From NCBI RefSeq assembly GCF_012034245.1, contig NZ_JAATEO010000009.1, positions 62,001 to 126,000 on the forward strand: 64,000 nucleotides of DNA, given 5' to 3'. Numbering within the stretch: the stretch's first letter is position 1; every line of letters starts with the position of its first letter. The position numbers were made by a program, and so were the translations under genes. Under the pieces are notes generated by a model. It saw nothing but the letters and a program-made list of their open reading frames with translations, did not search any database and was not told the origin of the DNA. The stretch is from Micromonospora thermarum. Its GTDB lineage: Bacteria; Actinomycetota; Actinomycetes; Mycobacteriales; Micromonosporaceae. This document shows, one piece after another, positions 28,971 through 37,415 of this stretch.

Positions 28971-29483
28971 TCAGTCGTGCGCGGTGACCGGCTCCCGCGG
29001 TGCCGGCGCCTGCGCCCCGGCCTCCCGCCGGACGCGGCCCGGCCACCAGAACCGGTCGCCGAGCACGAACGCCAGCGCCGGCACGAGGACCGTCCGCACG
29101 AGCAGCACGTGGTCGAAGAGCAGCCAGGCCGCCCCGAGGCTGGCGAAGAACGACGCGATGACGGTGAGCACGAGCAGCGCCGGGGCGAGCAGGCCGCGCA
29201 GCAGCAGCCGGTCGACGGTGTCGGCGACCTGCTCCTGGCCCCCGGCGGTGGACAGCGGCACGGCGACCAGCGCGACCGTTCCGTCCGGGGAGAACTGCGG
29301 GGGAGCGACCTGCCCGCCGACGGCGAACCGGCTCAGGTCGCCGGTCCGGGCGGCGGCCGCTTCCCGGTCGGCGGCGGTGAGCGGCCCGCCGTCGGGCGCG
29401 GCTGGCGACGACCAGGGCCGGCTGGACGTTTCCTCACGGGGCTGGACGGGAAACCGCTCGACAGCCACGAATGTCACTGCCAT
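28971..29483 (-). pseudogene. MMPL-family transporter, internally deleted remnant
   Basis: 170 residues instead of the ~700 of small MMPL exporters. The first ~95 residues fit the first extracytoplasmic domain (GGPLTAADREAAAARTGDLSRFAVGGQVAPPQFSPDG...ALVAVPL), then comes one mid-protein helix (LRGLLAPALLVLTVIASFFASLGAAWLLF), and the last ~40 residues are the MMPL C-terminus (VRTVLVPALAFVLGDRFWWPGR). Most helices between are missing while the frame stays open, so the gene has lost internal segments. It is divergent from a marR gene, the usual partner of MMPL genes, with an operator-like palindrome between them. No transport is expected. Confidence 0.75.
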
Positions 29484-29488
29484 CGAGT

Positions 29489-29511
29489 ATCTCGATAACC
29501 GAGATTATCGA
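29489..29511. promoter_or_regulatory. Probable MarR operator
   Basis: Two interlocked perfect inverted repeats: ATCTCG-N5-CGAGAT (29489-29505) and TCGATAA-N6-TTATCGA (29492-29511). It lies between the start of the MMPL remnant and marR. AT-rich palindromes of this size in a divergent marR promoter region are typical autoregulatory sites. Confidence 0.65.
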
Positions 29512-29549
29512 CCGCTGAGTTATGCTGCAACCGGACCCAGGACGAGGAG

Positions 29550-30083
29550 ATGCGGCGGGACGTGGCAGGTCACGGCATGTACCGGCGGCGCGACACGCGG
29601 CGTGAGCAGCTGGTCGCGGATATCACCAACAACCTCCGGCGGTACGCGGTGGACGCCCAGCACGTCGGCCACGCCTTCGCCGGGCTGCACGGTCTCGGGG
29701 CCACCGACCTGCAGGCCCTGATCGCGGTCATGGACGCCGAGCTGCACGGCGACCCCATCACCCCCGGCCGCCTCGGCGAGCAGCTCAACCTGTCGTCCGG
29801 GTCGGTCACCGCGCTGATCGACCGGCTGGAGCGCGGCGGCCACATCCGGCGCGACCGGAACGCCACCGACCGGCGCAAGGTCCTGCTGCACTACGCCGAC
29901 CAGGGCGCCGCCGTGGCCATGGAGTTCTTCCAGCCGCTCGGGCGGCGCACCGACGCGGTGATGGCCGACTTCACCGACGACGAGCTGGAGACCGTTCACC
30001 GGTTCATGACGGCGATGAGCGCCACGGTCCGGGAGCACCGCGACGCCGTACGCGCCGAATCACCGCGACGGACGAACGGCTGA
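29550..30083 (+). CDS. MarR-family transcriptional regulator
   Basis: 177 residues. The winged helix-turn-helix is LGATDLQALIAVMDAE...ITPGRLGEQLNLSSGSVTALIDRLERGGHIRRDRNATDRRKVLLHYAD, with the wing DRR motif characteristic of MarR. Regulators of this type respond to small molecules and control neighbouring exporters. The divergent gene is the MMPL remnant, and the gene 7 bases downstream is a CocE-type hydrolase, so the regulator may now mainly control itself and the hydrolase. Start options are ATG 29550, GTG 29562 and ATG 29577; ribosome-site spacing does not decide. Confidence 0.9.
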   Translation: MRRDVAGHGMYRRRDTRREQLVADITNNLRRYAVDAQHVGHAFAGLHGLGATDLQALIAVMDAELHGDPITPGRLGEQLNLSSGSVTALIDRLERGGHIRRDRNATDRRKVLLHYADQGAAVAMEFFQPLGRRTDAVMADFTDDELETVHRFMTAMSATVREHRDAVRAESPRRTNG

Positions 30084-30090
30084 CCCGGTC

Positions 30091-31752
30091 GTGCTCACGG
30101 CGCTGGCGACCCGGCTGGCCACGGCGGCCCTGCGGCTGCCACCACCCCGGACCCGGCGGGTCACCCTGACCCGCGACATCCCCGTCCGGGTCCGTGACGG
30201 CGTCGCCCTGCGCACCGACCACCACGCGCCGGACCTGCCGGGCGCCCCCACCGTGCTGATCCGCACCCCGTACGGGCGCGGGGGCCCGATGCGCCTGCTG
30301 GGCCGGCTCGCCGCCGAGCGGGGATACCACGTGGTGATCCAGTCCTGCCGGGGCACGCACGGCTCCGGCGGCCTGTTCGACCCGCTCGTCCACGAGCGCG
30401 ACGACGGTCTCGACACCCTCGACTGGCTGCGCCGCCAGCTCTGGTGGAGCGGTGCGTTCGGCATGTTCGGTGCCAGCTACCAGGGCTTCGTCCAGTGGGC
30501 CCTCGCCGCCGACGCGGGGGACGAGCTGCGCGCGATGGTCGCGGTCGTGACCGCCTCCGGCACGCGCGACTCGACGTACGCGGGGGAGTCCTTCGCCCTG
30601 GACACCGTGCTCACCTGGGCGGAGCTGCTCCAGGCGCAGACCGTGCCCTGGCTCGCGCGGCAGTGGGAACTCAAGCGCGGGCAGCCCCGGCTCGCCGCGG
30701 CGCTCGCGCACCTGCCGCTGGCCGAGGCGGACCGGGTGGCCACCGGCGTCACCGTGCCCTTCTTCCAGGAGTGGCTGCGCCACCACACCCCCGACGCCGC
30801 GTACTGGCGCACCCGGGTCTTCGGGGACCGTCTGGCGGAGGTCCGTGCTCCCGTCGCCATGATCAGCGGCTGGCACGACATCTTCCTGCCGGCGCAGCTG
30901 CGTGACTTCGCGGCGCTGCGCGCCGCCGGCGCCCGACCCCGGCTCACCGTCGGGCCGTGGACGCACGGGAGCCCCGGGCTCTTCGTGGCCGCCCTGCGCG
31001 ACGGTCTCGACTGGCTCGACGAACACCTCGGTGGCCGGCCGGCGCCGGGACGGACCCCGGTGCGGGTGCACGTCGGCGGAGCCGGCGGCGGGTGGCGCGA
31101 CCTGCCGGACTGGCCGCCACCCGCGACGCCGACCACGTGGCACCTTCACCCGTACGGAGAGCTGAGCACCGCGCCGCCGGTGGAGTCGGCCTCCGACGGC
31201 TTCTGGTACGACCCGGCCGACCCCACTCCGTCGCTGGGCGGCCCGCTGCTCGTCGCCCAACGGGCCGGACCGGTGGACAACCGTCCCGTCGAGGCCCGCC
31301 CGGACGTGCTGACCTGGACCAGCGCCGTCCTGCCGGCCCCGGTGGAGGTCGTCGGGCCGGTCCGGGCGGAGGTCTTCGTCCGAAGTGACCTGCCCCACCT
31401 CGACGTCTTCGTGCGACTGTGCGACGTGGACGCGCGGGGCCGGTCCTGGAACGTGTGCGACGGGCTGGTGCGGGTGACCCCGGACGGGTTCCGCGCCGAC
31501 GGGACCGGCGCCGTCCGGGTGCCGGTGGAGCTGTGGCCCGCGGCGCACCGGTTCGGGGCCGGTCACCGGCTGCGCGTGCAGGTCTCCGGCGGCGCGCACC
31601 CCCGGTACGCGCGCAACCCCGGCACCGGCGAACCCCTCGGTACGGCGATCACTCTGCGTGCCGGATGGCGGGAGATCCTGCACGACCCCCGGCATCCGTC
31701 CGCCGTCGTGCTGCCCACTGTCCACTCCGGCTCACCGCTTCCTCCACGGTAA
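30091..31752 (+). CDS. CocE/NonD family hydrolase (X-Pro dipeptidyl-peptidase S15-like)
   Basis: 553 residues. An alpha/beta-hydrolase domain (VLIRTPYGRGG, VVIQSCRGTHGSGGLFDPLVHERDDGLDTLDWL, nucleophile motif FGASYQG) with the catalytic His in GPWTHG and Asp probably in ISGWHDIF, then the C-terminal X-Pro dipeptidyl-peptidase beta-sandwich (VEVVGPVRAEVFVRSDLPHLDVFVRLCDVD). The family includes cocaine esterase, glutaryl-7-ACA acylase-like and amino-acid ester hydrolases. No signal peptide is evident. The start is GTG 30091, 7 bases after marR, so they likely form an operon. Substrate unknown. Confidence 0.9.
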   Translation: MLTALATRLATAALRLPPPRTRRVTLTRDIPVRVRDGVALRTDHHAPDLPGAPTVLIRTPYGRGGPMRLLGRLAAERGYHVVIQSCRGTHGSGGLFDPLVHERDDGLDTLDWLRRQLWWSGAFGMFGASYQGFVQWALAADAGDELRAMVAVVTASGTRDSTYAGESFALDTVLTWAELLQAQTVPWLARQWELKRGQPRLAAALAHLPLAEADRVATGVTVPFFQEWLRHHTPDAAYWRTRVFGDRLAEVRAPVAMISGWHDIFLPAQLRDFAALRAAGARPRLTVGPWTHGSPGLFVAALRDGLDWLDEHLGGRPAPGRTPVRVHVGGAGGGWRDLPDWPPPATPTTWHLHPYGELSTAPPVESASDGFWYDPADPTPSLGGPLLVAQRAGPVDNRPVEARPDVLTWTSAVLPAPVEVVGPVRAEVFVRSDLPHLDVFVRLCDVDARGRSWNVCDGLVRVTPDGFRADGTGAVRVPVELWPAAHRFGAGHRLRVQVSGGAHPRYARNPGTGEPLGTAITLRAGWREILHDPRHPSAVVLPTVHSGSPLPPR

Positions 31753-31912
31753 ACAGTGTCGCTCTGAGCTGGGCGTTTGCCCTCCGTACGAGTTATGGTT
31801 GGGCCACGCCCGGCGCTGTGCGCACCTCGGCCGGGCCCGCTCGCGAAGCCCCCACACCACGTACGCGGTGTCACCGTCGTGCCCGGCCCCCGACCATCCG
31901 CAAGGGGGACCC

Positions 31913-32767
31913 ATGACGCGGGCTCCGGAAAACCTCCTGGCCCTCCGCGGCCTGCTCCTCGCCCACCTCAACGTCGACCCGAAGACCGTCCGGAGCCAGG
32001 ACCTCGAACCGGCCGAGGTCGGCATCGTCGGCGACAGCAACCACCGGGGCGGCTACCACTGCGGATCCGACCGGGTGGTGGCGAACGACTACTCGGTCGT
32101 CGAGTCGCCGCGGGACTCGTCGGGGCTGACCCTCGACGCCGCCGCGCTCGACGTCGGGCTCTTCCAGGTCGGCTCCGGCGGCGGTACGCACACCCTGCGC
32201 ACCTTCTCGGTCTGGTGCGTCCAGCAGTGCGTCGCCAACGCCCCGGATGCCCGGGACATCCGCGAGATCATCTACAGCCCGGACGGCCGGACCGTCCGCC
32301 GGTGGGACCGGCTCGGCCGGCGTACCACCGGCGACAACTCCCACCTGTGGCACACCCACTTCAGCTTCTTCCGCGACTCGATCAAGGCGGGCCGGGACCA
32401 GACCCCCCTGTTCCGCCGCTACCTCGCCAGCATCGGACTCCTGGAGGACGACATGCCGCTCACCGACGCCGACCAGCCCATCATCAAGGCCGCCGTGCAC
32501 AACACCCCGATCGGACGCTCCGGCGTCACCATCGGAGAGGTCCTGGACCAGGTGCGCATGCTGCCCGGCCAGGTGGAGGCGCTCCGGAACCAGCTCACCC
32601 AGCTCGCGGCGCGCGACTTCACTGACGAACCCGCGATCATCCAGGGGGTCCTCGCCGGCCTCACCCCGGAGAAGATCGCCGCGGCGATCCCCCCGACCCT
32701 CGCCAAGCAGGTGGCGGACGAGCTGGCGCGCCGCCTGAGCGTCGGCGCGGCCGGGTCGACGGTTTAG
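31913..32767 (+). CDS. M15-like zinc peptidase/endolysin-like protein (tentative)
   Basis: 284 residues, cytoplasmic by sequence (no signal peptide). It carries a His/Asp pattern like M15-type D-Ala-D-Ala peptidases and phage endolysins: SNHRGGYHCGSD (H44, H49, D53), AALDVG (D80) and HLWHTHFSF (H144, H147, H149). The C-terminal ~110 residues (MPLTDADQPIIKAAV..., LDQVRMLPGQVEALRNQLTQL...) resemble the helical tail of actinophage-type lysins and structural proteins. ATG 31913 follows AGGGGGA. Lack of a secretion signal plus this tail suggests a phage-derived gene; I see no other phage genes nearby. The enzymatic assignment is inference. Confidence 0.6.
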   Translation: MTRAPENLLALRGLLLAHLNVDPKTVRSQDLEPAEVGIVGDSNHRGGYHCGSDRVVANDYSVVESPRDSSGLTLDAAALDVGLFQVGSGGGTHTLRTFSVWCVQQCVANAPDARDIREIIYSPDGRTVRRWDRLGRRTTGDNSHLWHTHFSFFRDSIKAGRDQTPLFRRYLASIGLLEDDMPLTDADQPIIKAAVHNTPIGRSGVTIGEVLDQVRMLPGQVEALRNQLTQLAARDFTDEPAIIQGVLAGLTPEKIAAAIPPTLAKQVADELARRLSVGAAGSTV

Positions 32768-32801
32768 CAATAGCCATTGCGCAAGAGCGGGCGTACGGGG
32801 A

Positions 32802-34031
32802 CTGCGGCACGAGCGCGACTTCCGCCTGCTGTGGATCGGGCACGCGGCCAGCAGCGTCGGCAGCAACGTGACCGTGGTGGCGCTGCCGCTGGTGGCCGTC
32901 GCCGTGCTGGACGCCACCCCGTTCGCCGTCACGGTCCTGACCGCGGCCGCGTGGCTGCCGTGGCTGCTGGTCGGTCTGCCCGCCGGGGCCTGGGTGGACC
33001 GCTTGCCGCGTCGCCCCGTGATGATCGCCTGCGACCTGCTGTCCGCGGCGCTGTTCCTCAGCGTCCCGGTCGCCGCCGGGCTCGGTGTGCTCACCATCGG
33101 CCAGCTGCTCGCGGTCGCCCTGGGCGCCGGGCTGGCCAAGGTCTTCTTCGAGACGGCCGATCAGGCCTACCTGCCCGTGGTGCTGCGTCCCGAGCAGGTC
33201 CCGGGCGGAAACGCCCGCCTCCAGGCCACCCGGACGGGGAGCTACCTGCTCGGCCCCGGCATCGCCGGTGTGGTCGCGCAGGCCGTGGGCGCGGTGGCCG
33301 CGCTCCTGCTGGACGTGGTGAGCTTCCTGCTCTCCGCCCTCTGCCTGTCGCGCATCCGGGTGGACGAGCGCCGCCCCTCGCGTACCCGGGAGAGCCGCTC
33401 GCTGCGCCGCGAGATCGCCGAAGGCGTCCGCGTCGTGGCCGGTGACCCGTACCTCCGGGTCCTGACCGTCTTCGGGGCGGCCAGCAACTTCGGCCTGACC
33501 GGCTACCAGGCGCTGATGGTGGTCTTCCTGGTCCGCGACGTGCACCTCGCGCCGGGGCTGGTCGGTCTGCTCCTGGCGGCCATGAGCGCCGGCGGGATCG
33601 TGGGCGCGGTGCTGGCCACAGCCGTGGGCCGGTGGTGCGGGACGGCGCGCGCCCTGTTGGTGGCCGCGGCGTTCACCGGGCCGCCGGCCCTGCTCATCCC
33701 GCTCGCGGCACCCGGCTGGCGGCTGGGGTGCCTGGCCCTCGGCGGCGCCCTGGTGAGCTTCGGGGTCGCGGTCGGCAACGTCCTCAAGGGCAGCTTCCGG
33801 CAGACGTACACCCCGCAGCACCTGCTGGGACGCGTCACGGTCAGCATGCAGCTGCTGAACTACGGGACGATCCCCGTCGCCGCCCTCGCCGGCGGCGTGC
33901 TCGCCAGCATCCTCGGAGCCGGCCCCGCGATCGCGGTGATGACCGGCTGGTTGGCGCTCACGCCGCTGATCCTGCTCGCCGGTCCGCTACGCCACCGCCG
34001 GGACCTGCCGGTGGCGCCGCTCACGGTCTGA
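32802..34031 (+). CDS. MFS transporter lacking a canonical start codon
   Basis: Major facilitator (EntS/MFS_3-like drug or siderophore exporter) with about 12 membrane helices; the A-motif is GLPAGAWVDRLPRRPVM and the second half begins LRVLTVFGAASNFGLTGYQALMVVF. Conserved coding starts at LRHERDFRLLWIGHAASSVGSN (codon at 32802), but no ATG, GTG or TTG exists in this frame between an upstream TGA and GTG 32868. Starting at 32868 would cut the first helix. A TTG at 32777 in another frame (MRKSGRTG) would need a one-base shift to join. The 5' end is thus broken or uses a non-standard start. The rest looks intact. Confidence 0.78.
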   Translation: MRHERDFRLLWIGHAASSVGSNVTVVALPLVAVAVLDATPFAVTVLTAAAWLPWLLVGLPAGAWVDRLPRRPVMIACDLLSAALFLSVPVAAGLGVLTIGQLLAVALGAGLAKVFFETADQAYLPVVLRPEQVPGGNARLQATRTGSYLLGPGIAGVVAQAVGAVAALLLDVVSFLLSALCLSRIRVDERRPSRTRESRSLRREIAEGVRVVAGDPYLRVLTVFGAASNFGLTGYQALMVVFLVRDVHLAPGLVGLLLAAMSAGGIVGAVLATAVGRWCGTARALLVAAAFTGPPALLIPLAAPGWRLGCLALGGALVSFGVAVGNVLKGSFRQTYTPQHLLGRVTVSMQLLNYGTIPVAALAGGVLASILGAGPAIAVMTGWLALTPLILLAGPLRHRRDLPVAPLTV

Positions 34032-34039
34032 CCGTGCGC

Positions 34040-34065
34040 GACGGCGGCCGGGTGCGGCCGCCGTC
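34040..34065. terminator. Bidirectional terminator between MFS and csp genes
   Basis: Perfect 11-bp stem GACGGCGGCCG / CGGCCGCCGTC with loop GGTG, between convergent genes. Confidence 0.8.
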
Positions 34066-34076
34066 GCCGCCACGGA

Positions 34077-34280
34077 TCACATCGGACGGACGTTGTCCGC
34101 CTGCGGGCCCTTCTGGCCCTGGGTCACCTCGAACTCGACCTTCTGGCCCTCGTTCAGCTCCCGGTATCCGCTCGACTGGATCGCGGAGTAGTGGACGAAG
34201 ACGTCCGGCCCTCCGCCGTCCTGCTCGATGAAGCCGAAGCCCTTTTCCGCGTTGAACCACTTGACGGTGCCGGTTGCCAT
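34077..34280 (-). CDS. Cold-shock protein (CspA family)
   Basis: 67 residues, a single cold-shock OB-fold domain that binds single-stranded RNA/DNA. Both ribonucleoprotein motifs are intact: KGFGFI (RNP1) and VFVHY (RNP2), flanked by the usual [14 protein letters not shown] start and EGQKVEFEV...[10 protein letters not shown] end. Length is standard. ATG 34280 is preceded by GGGAGAG. A leader of more than 100 bases is likely, as for many csp genes. Confidence 0.97.
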   Translation of the reverse strand: MATGTVKWFNAEKGFGFIEQDGGGPDVFVHYSAIQSSGYRELNEGQKVEFEVTQGQKGPQADNVRPM

Positions 34281-34454
34281 GCATCTCTCCCTGTTCCCAA
34301 GCAGGCGACCGCGGCCGTAGGCCAATGATCGCCCGGTACCTTCCCGACAGTAACCGCCCAAACCCCGATCTGCCGGGCGAAGTGCCGTAGGCGGTGTGGT
34401 GAACTCTCGGAAGCGGGCTCGGCAGACCCGGCGTGGCGGGCCGCCGAGTGCGGC

Positions 34455-35144
34455 ATGCTTGCGTCGGTGAGCCGAGTCGCGACCGCGCTGGTCGACCTGG
34501 AACAGGAGATCGACGCGCCCGGCGCCGGTCTGGACCGGCTGTGCCTGGTGCCCACCCCGTTCGTCCCCGAGGTTCGGCTGCACGTCGCCGAGGACCCGAT
34601 CGTCTGGTGGGCGCGGATGGAGGCCCGCGCGGGACGGGCGCTGCCACCGCCGTACTGGGCGTCGGTCTGGGCCGGCGGTCAGGCGCTCGCCCGCCACCTG
34701 CTCGACCACCCCGAGCTGGCCGCCGGTCGCCGGGTCCTCGACCTCGCCGCCGGCTCCGGCCTGGTCGGGATCGCCGCCGCCCTGACCGGCGCGGCCGTGG
34801 TCGCCAACGACGTCGACCCGTACGCGGTCGCCGCCGTCACCGTCAACGCCCGGGTCAACCGGGTGGCGGTGCGGGCCACCGGGCAGGACCTGCTCGACAC
34901 CGCGCCGTCCCCGGTCGACCTCCTGGTCGCCGGCGACGTCCTCTACGACGCGGGGATGGCCGCCCGGGTGCTGCCGTTCCTGCACCGCGCCGCCACCGCC
35001 GGCGCCGAGGTACTGGTCGGCGACCCCGGGCGGGGCCACCGGCCGCCGGACGGTCTGGTGGTGGTGGCCGACTACCTCGTGCCGGTCACGGAACCCAGCG
35101 TGGGGCCGCCGCTGCGCCGGGTGCAGGTCCTGCGGCCCGGATGA
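34455..35144 (+). CDS. Methyltransferase of the METTL20/Nnt1 (lysine methyltransferase-like) type
   Basis: 229 residues. The block [23 protein letters not shown] precedes SAM motif I ([20 protein letters not shown]) and the acidic loop [21 protein letters not shown]; motif II is [22 protein letters not shown]. This W-A-x-x-W-P-G-like arrangement is typical of seven-strand protein lysine methyltransferases such as METTL20/ETFB-KMT and relatives often annotated as Nnt1 or PrmA-like. The protein target is unknown. ATG 34455 is the first start; GTG 34467 ([13 protein letters not shown]) is equally possible. Confidence 0.83.
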   Translation: MLASVSRVATALVDLEQEIDAPGAGLDRLCLVPTPFVPEVRLHVAEDPIVWWARMEARAGRALPPPYWASVWAGGQALARHLLDHPELAAGRRVLDLAAGSGLVGIAAALTGAAVVANDVDPYAVAAVTVNARVNRVAVRATGQDLLDTAPSPVDLLVAGDVLYDAGMAARVLPFLHRAATAGAEVLVGDPGRGHRPPDGLVVVADYLVPVTEPSVGPPLRRVQVLRPG

Positions 35145-35237
35145 CCGGATCAGGGACGACCCCGAGGCGGGGACCAGGGGACGGTGGGGGATCCGACCCG
35201 ATGTCCCGGGTGGACCGGCGGCCATAGCGTACGTGGC

Positions 35238-35840
35238 ATGGCGGATTGGCTGGCCCAGGTCGGAGAGCTACCCACCACCCTGCTGATGGGGGTGCTCGGG
35301 GTGGTGATGATCTTCGACGCCGTACCGCTGCTGGGTGTGCTGGTTCCGGGGGATGTGGCGGTCCTCGCGGCGGTGGGGGTGGGTGGCCCCATCGCCGGCC
35401 TGGCCACCTTCACCGCCGTCGTCGCCGGCTGCCTGGCCGGCTGGTCGCTGAGCTTCCTGGCCGGCCGCCGCTGGGGGGACCGGCTGCGGCACAGCAGGGT
35501 CGGCGGCTGGATCGGCGAGGAGCGCTGGACCGCGGCGGAGGGGATCCTGCGCCGCGGTGGCGGGCGGATGGTGCTCGTGGCGCCCTTCCTGCCGGTCTTC
35601 AACGCGCTGCTGCCGCTGGCGGCGGGCGGGCTGCGGATGTCGTACCGGCGCTTTCTCGGCTGCGCGGCGCTCGGCGCGGCCGCCTGGGCCGGTCTCTACC
35701 TGCTGCTCGGCACGGTGGCGCGGTCGCTCGCCGGCCTGCTGCCCGGCGAGCCCAGCCCGCTGGTGGTGACGATGGGGGTCGGCGCCGCGCTGGCCGGCGT
35801 CGTGCTGGCGTCGACACGGCGTCGGCTGCTGTCGGTGTGA
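35238..35840 (+). CDS. DedA-family membrane protein
   Basis: 200 residues with four to six membrane segments. DedA signatures are [19 protein letters not shown] near residue 35 and the re-entrant segment [29 protein letters not shown] near 120, followed by two helices. Members move undecaprenyl phosphate or phosphatidylethanolamine across the membrane. In place of the usual second Glu/Asp-Arg pattern it has a PFLPVFN version, so function may differ. ATG 35238 lies 7 bases downstream of TAGCGT, a leaderless arrangement. It is much shorter than the DedA-PAP2 protein at 26.9 kb. Confidence 0.87.
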   Translation: MADWLAQVGELPTTLLMGVLGVVMIFDAVPLLGVLVPGDVAVLAAVGVGGPIAGLATFTAVVAGCLAGWSLSFLAGRRWGDRLRHSRVGGWIGEERWTAAEGILRRGGGRMVLVAPFLPVFNALLPLAAGGLRMSYRRFLGCAALGAAAWAGLYLLLGTVARSLAGLLPGEPSPLVVTMGVGAALAGVVLASTRRRLLSV

Positions 35841-35856
35841 GTGGTTGCGGTTGCGG

Positions 35857-35960
35857 ATGGGGCCGACCGTGCCTGGTGGTTGCGCTTGGGGGTGGGGCCG
35901 ACCGTGCCCGGCTCCGGGCGGTCAGGCTTGATCCCTCCGCCGGGCACGGTCGGCCCCACC
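35857..35960. repeat. Three copies of a 16-bp unit; long hairpin between convergent genes
   Basis: TGGGGCCGACCGTGCC occurs directly at 35858-35873 and 35893-35908 and inverted at 35943-35958. The second and third copies form a 22-bp perfect stem (35891-35912 / 35939-35960) with a 26-base loop, extendable outward. It probably terminates transcription from both sides (DedA on plus, metallo-hydrolase on minus). Confidence 0.75.
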
Positions 35961-36037
35961 CTCACGTGGTCCCGGTGTGACCGTCGGTGTCGGTGGGCGG
36001 GCGGCGCCGGCCAGGGTGGAGGTTGATCTAAAGGTCG

Positions 36038-36691
36038 CTACCAGCCGCGGGCTCGCCACTGGGGGAGGGCGGGGCGCTCGGCGCCCAGGGTGCTGTCCTT
36101 GCCGTGGCCCGGGTAGAACCAGGTCTCGTCGGGCAGCCGGTCGAACAACTTGTGCTCGACGTCGTCGATGAGCTGGCCGAAGCGCTCCGGGTCCTTGTCG
36201 GTGTTGCCGACGCCGCCCGGGAAGAGACTGTCGCCGGTGAAGAGGTGCGGGACGCCGGCCGGGTCGCGGTGGAGCAGGGCGATCGAGCCGGGCGTGTGGC
36301 CCCGCAGGTGGATGACCTCCAGCGCGCAGTCGCCGACCGGCACGGTGTCGCCGTCGCCGAGCGTCTCCGCCTCGATCGGCAGCCCGGACGCGTCCTCGGC
36401 GTGCACCAGCGCACGGGCGCCGGTCTTGGCCACCACCTCCTCCAGCGCCACCCAGTGGTCCATGTGCTGGTGGGTGGTGACCACCGCCGTGAGCCCGCCG
36501 TCGCCGACCAGGTCGAGCAGCCGGGGCGCCTCGTTCGCCGCGTCGATCAGCACCTGCTCGCCGGTGGTCCGGCACCGCAGTAGGTAGGCGTTGTTGTCCA
36601 TCGGGCCCACCGACAGCTTCGTGATGGTGAGCCGGTCGAGGTCGCGTACGGCCGGCGGGCCGCCGGGCGTGACGTCTCCGGTGTAGGTCAT
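36038..36691 (-). CDS. Metallo-beta-lactamase-fold hydrolase (glyoxalase II-like)
   Basis: 217 residues. The metal motif THQHMDH (H74, H76, D78, H79) is followed by ligands in HLRGHTPGSIALL (His), FTGDSLFPGGVGNTD (Asp) and FYPGHGKDSTLG (His), a complete binuclear set. Glyoxalase II and persulfide dioxygenase enzymes have this pattern. The upstream neighbour in the operon (7-base gap) belongs to the mycothiol-dependent isomerase family, so a mycothiol thioester or related thiol adduct is a reasonable guess for the substrate. A homologue sits near uvrA in mycobacteria as well. Confidence 0.9.
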   Translation of the reverse strand: MTYTGDVTPGGPPAVRDLDRLTITKLSVGPMDNNAYLLRCRTTGEQVLIDAANEAPRLLDLVGDGGLTAVVTTHQHMDHWVALEEVVAKTGARALVHAEDASGLPIEAETLGDGDTVPVGDCALEVIHLRGHTPGSIALLHRDPAGVPHLFTGDSLFPGGVGNTDKDPERFGQLIDDVEHKLFDRLPDETWFYPGHGKDSTLGAERPALPQWRARGW

Positions 36692-36698
36692 GGGTCGT

Positions 36699-37415
36699 CT
36701 ATATCCATTCCGGTGGGGTCGGCAGCGGACCGTCGGGGGTGACCGTGAGCACGGTGCCCGGGCTGCGGCCGATCAGCCAGACGGCGAGTTCCGGGGCCGC
36801 GCCGGTCACCGTGGGGGCGGCCGAGCGGTCGCCGACCACGAGTTCGTGCCGGCTGCCGTCGAAGCGCAGGACCATCGGGGGCGCGTCGGGGCGCTCGGCC
36901 AGGCCGGTGGCGACCTCGTGCAGGAGCCGGTGGCCGAACGCCTCCGGCCAGTCGGCCGGCCGGTAACCGGCGGCCAGGTCCACGTGGTGCACCTCGATCT
37001 CCCGCAACCGCCCCCAGACGAGCATCGCGGCCGGCCAGGGCCCGCGGCGGGTCTCCACGGTGACACCCCACGCCTCCACCGGCATCGCCGCGACCGCCTC
37101 GGCGAACCGGTCCGCGGTGCGCCGCAGGTCGTCCAGGTGCGCGGCGGGCGGGCGGGGCGCCCCGGCGTCGATGTCGGCGGTACGGGCGGCCGCGCTCGCG
37201 TACATGGGGATCCGTTCCCCGGTGCGTGCGGCGGTCAGCAGGTTGACGAACCCGTCGGCGTTGCGGGCGAGGTGGGCCAGTACGTGGCCCCGCGTCCAGC
37301 CGGGCAGCAGGGACGGTGCGGCGAGCTCAGCCTCGTCGAAGGTCGCCGCGGTGCGCAGCAGGCGGGCCGTGGCGTCGTCCACCTCGCCGGTCAGCAGAAG
37401 CGGATCCGTGGTCAC
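36699..37415 (-). CDS. Mycothiol-dependent maleylpyruvate isomerase family protein
   Basis: 238 residues. N-terminal DinB-like four-helix domain with SLLPGWTRGHVLAHLARNADGF; the zinc ligands of the Corynebacterium enzyme are matched by H48, E139 and H143 (LREIEVHHVDLAAGY). The C-terminal ~70 residues form an SCP2-like domain (MVLRFDGSRHELVVGD...VTGAAPELAVWLIGR). Enzymes of this family use mycothiol, the actinobacterial thiol, for isomerisation or detoxification. No gentisate pathway genes are near, so the true substrate is open. It is the first gene of a two-gene operon with the metallo-hydrolase. Confidence 0.88.
   Translation of the reverse strand: MTTDPLLLTGEVDDATARLLRTAATFDEAELAAPSLLPGWTRGHVLAHLARNADGFVNLLTAARTGERIPMYASAAARTADIDAGAPRPPAAHLDDLRRTADRFAEAVAAMPVEAWGVTVETRRGPWPAAMLVWGRLREIEVHHVDLAAGYRPADWPEAFGHRLLHEVATGLAERPDAPPMVLRFDGSRHELVVGDRSAAPTVTGAAPELAVWLIGRSPGTVLTVTPDGPLPTPPEWI

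Noticed and set aside
31913..32767. Prophage
   Set aside because: Only one lysin-like gene; no integrase, capsid, portal, tail or att sites are visible.
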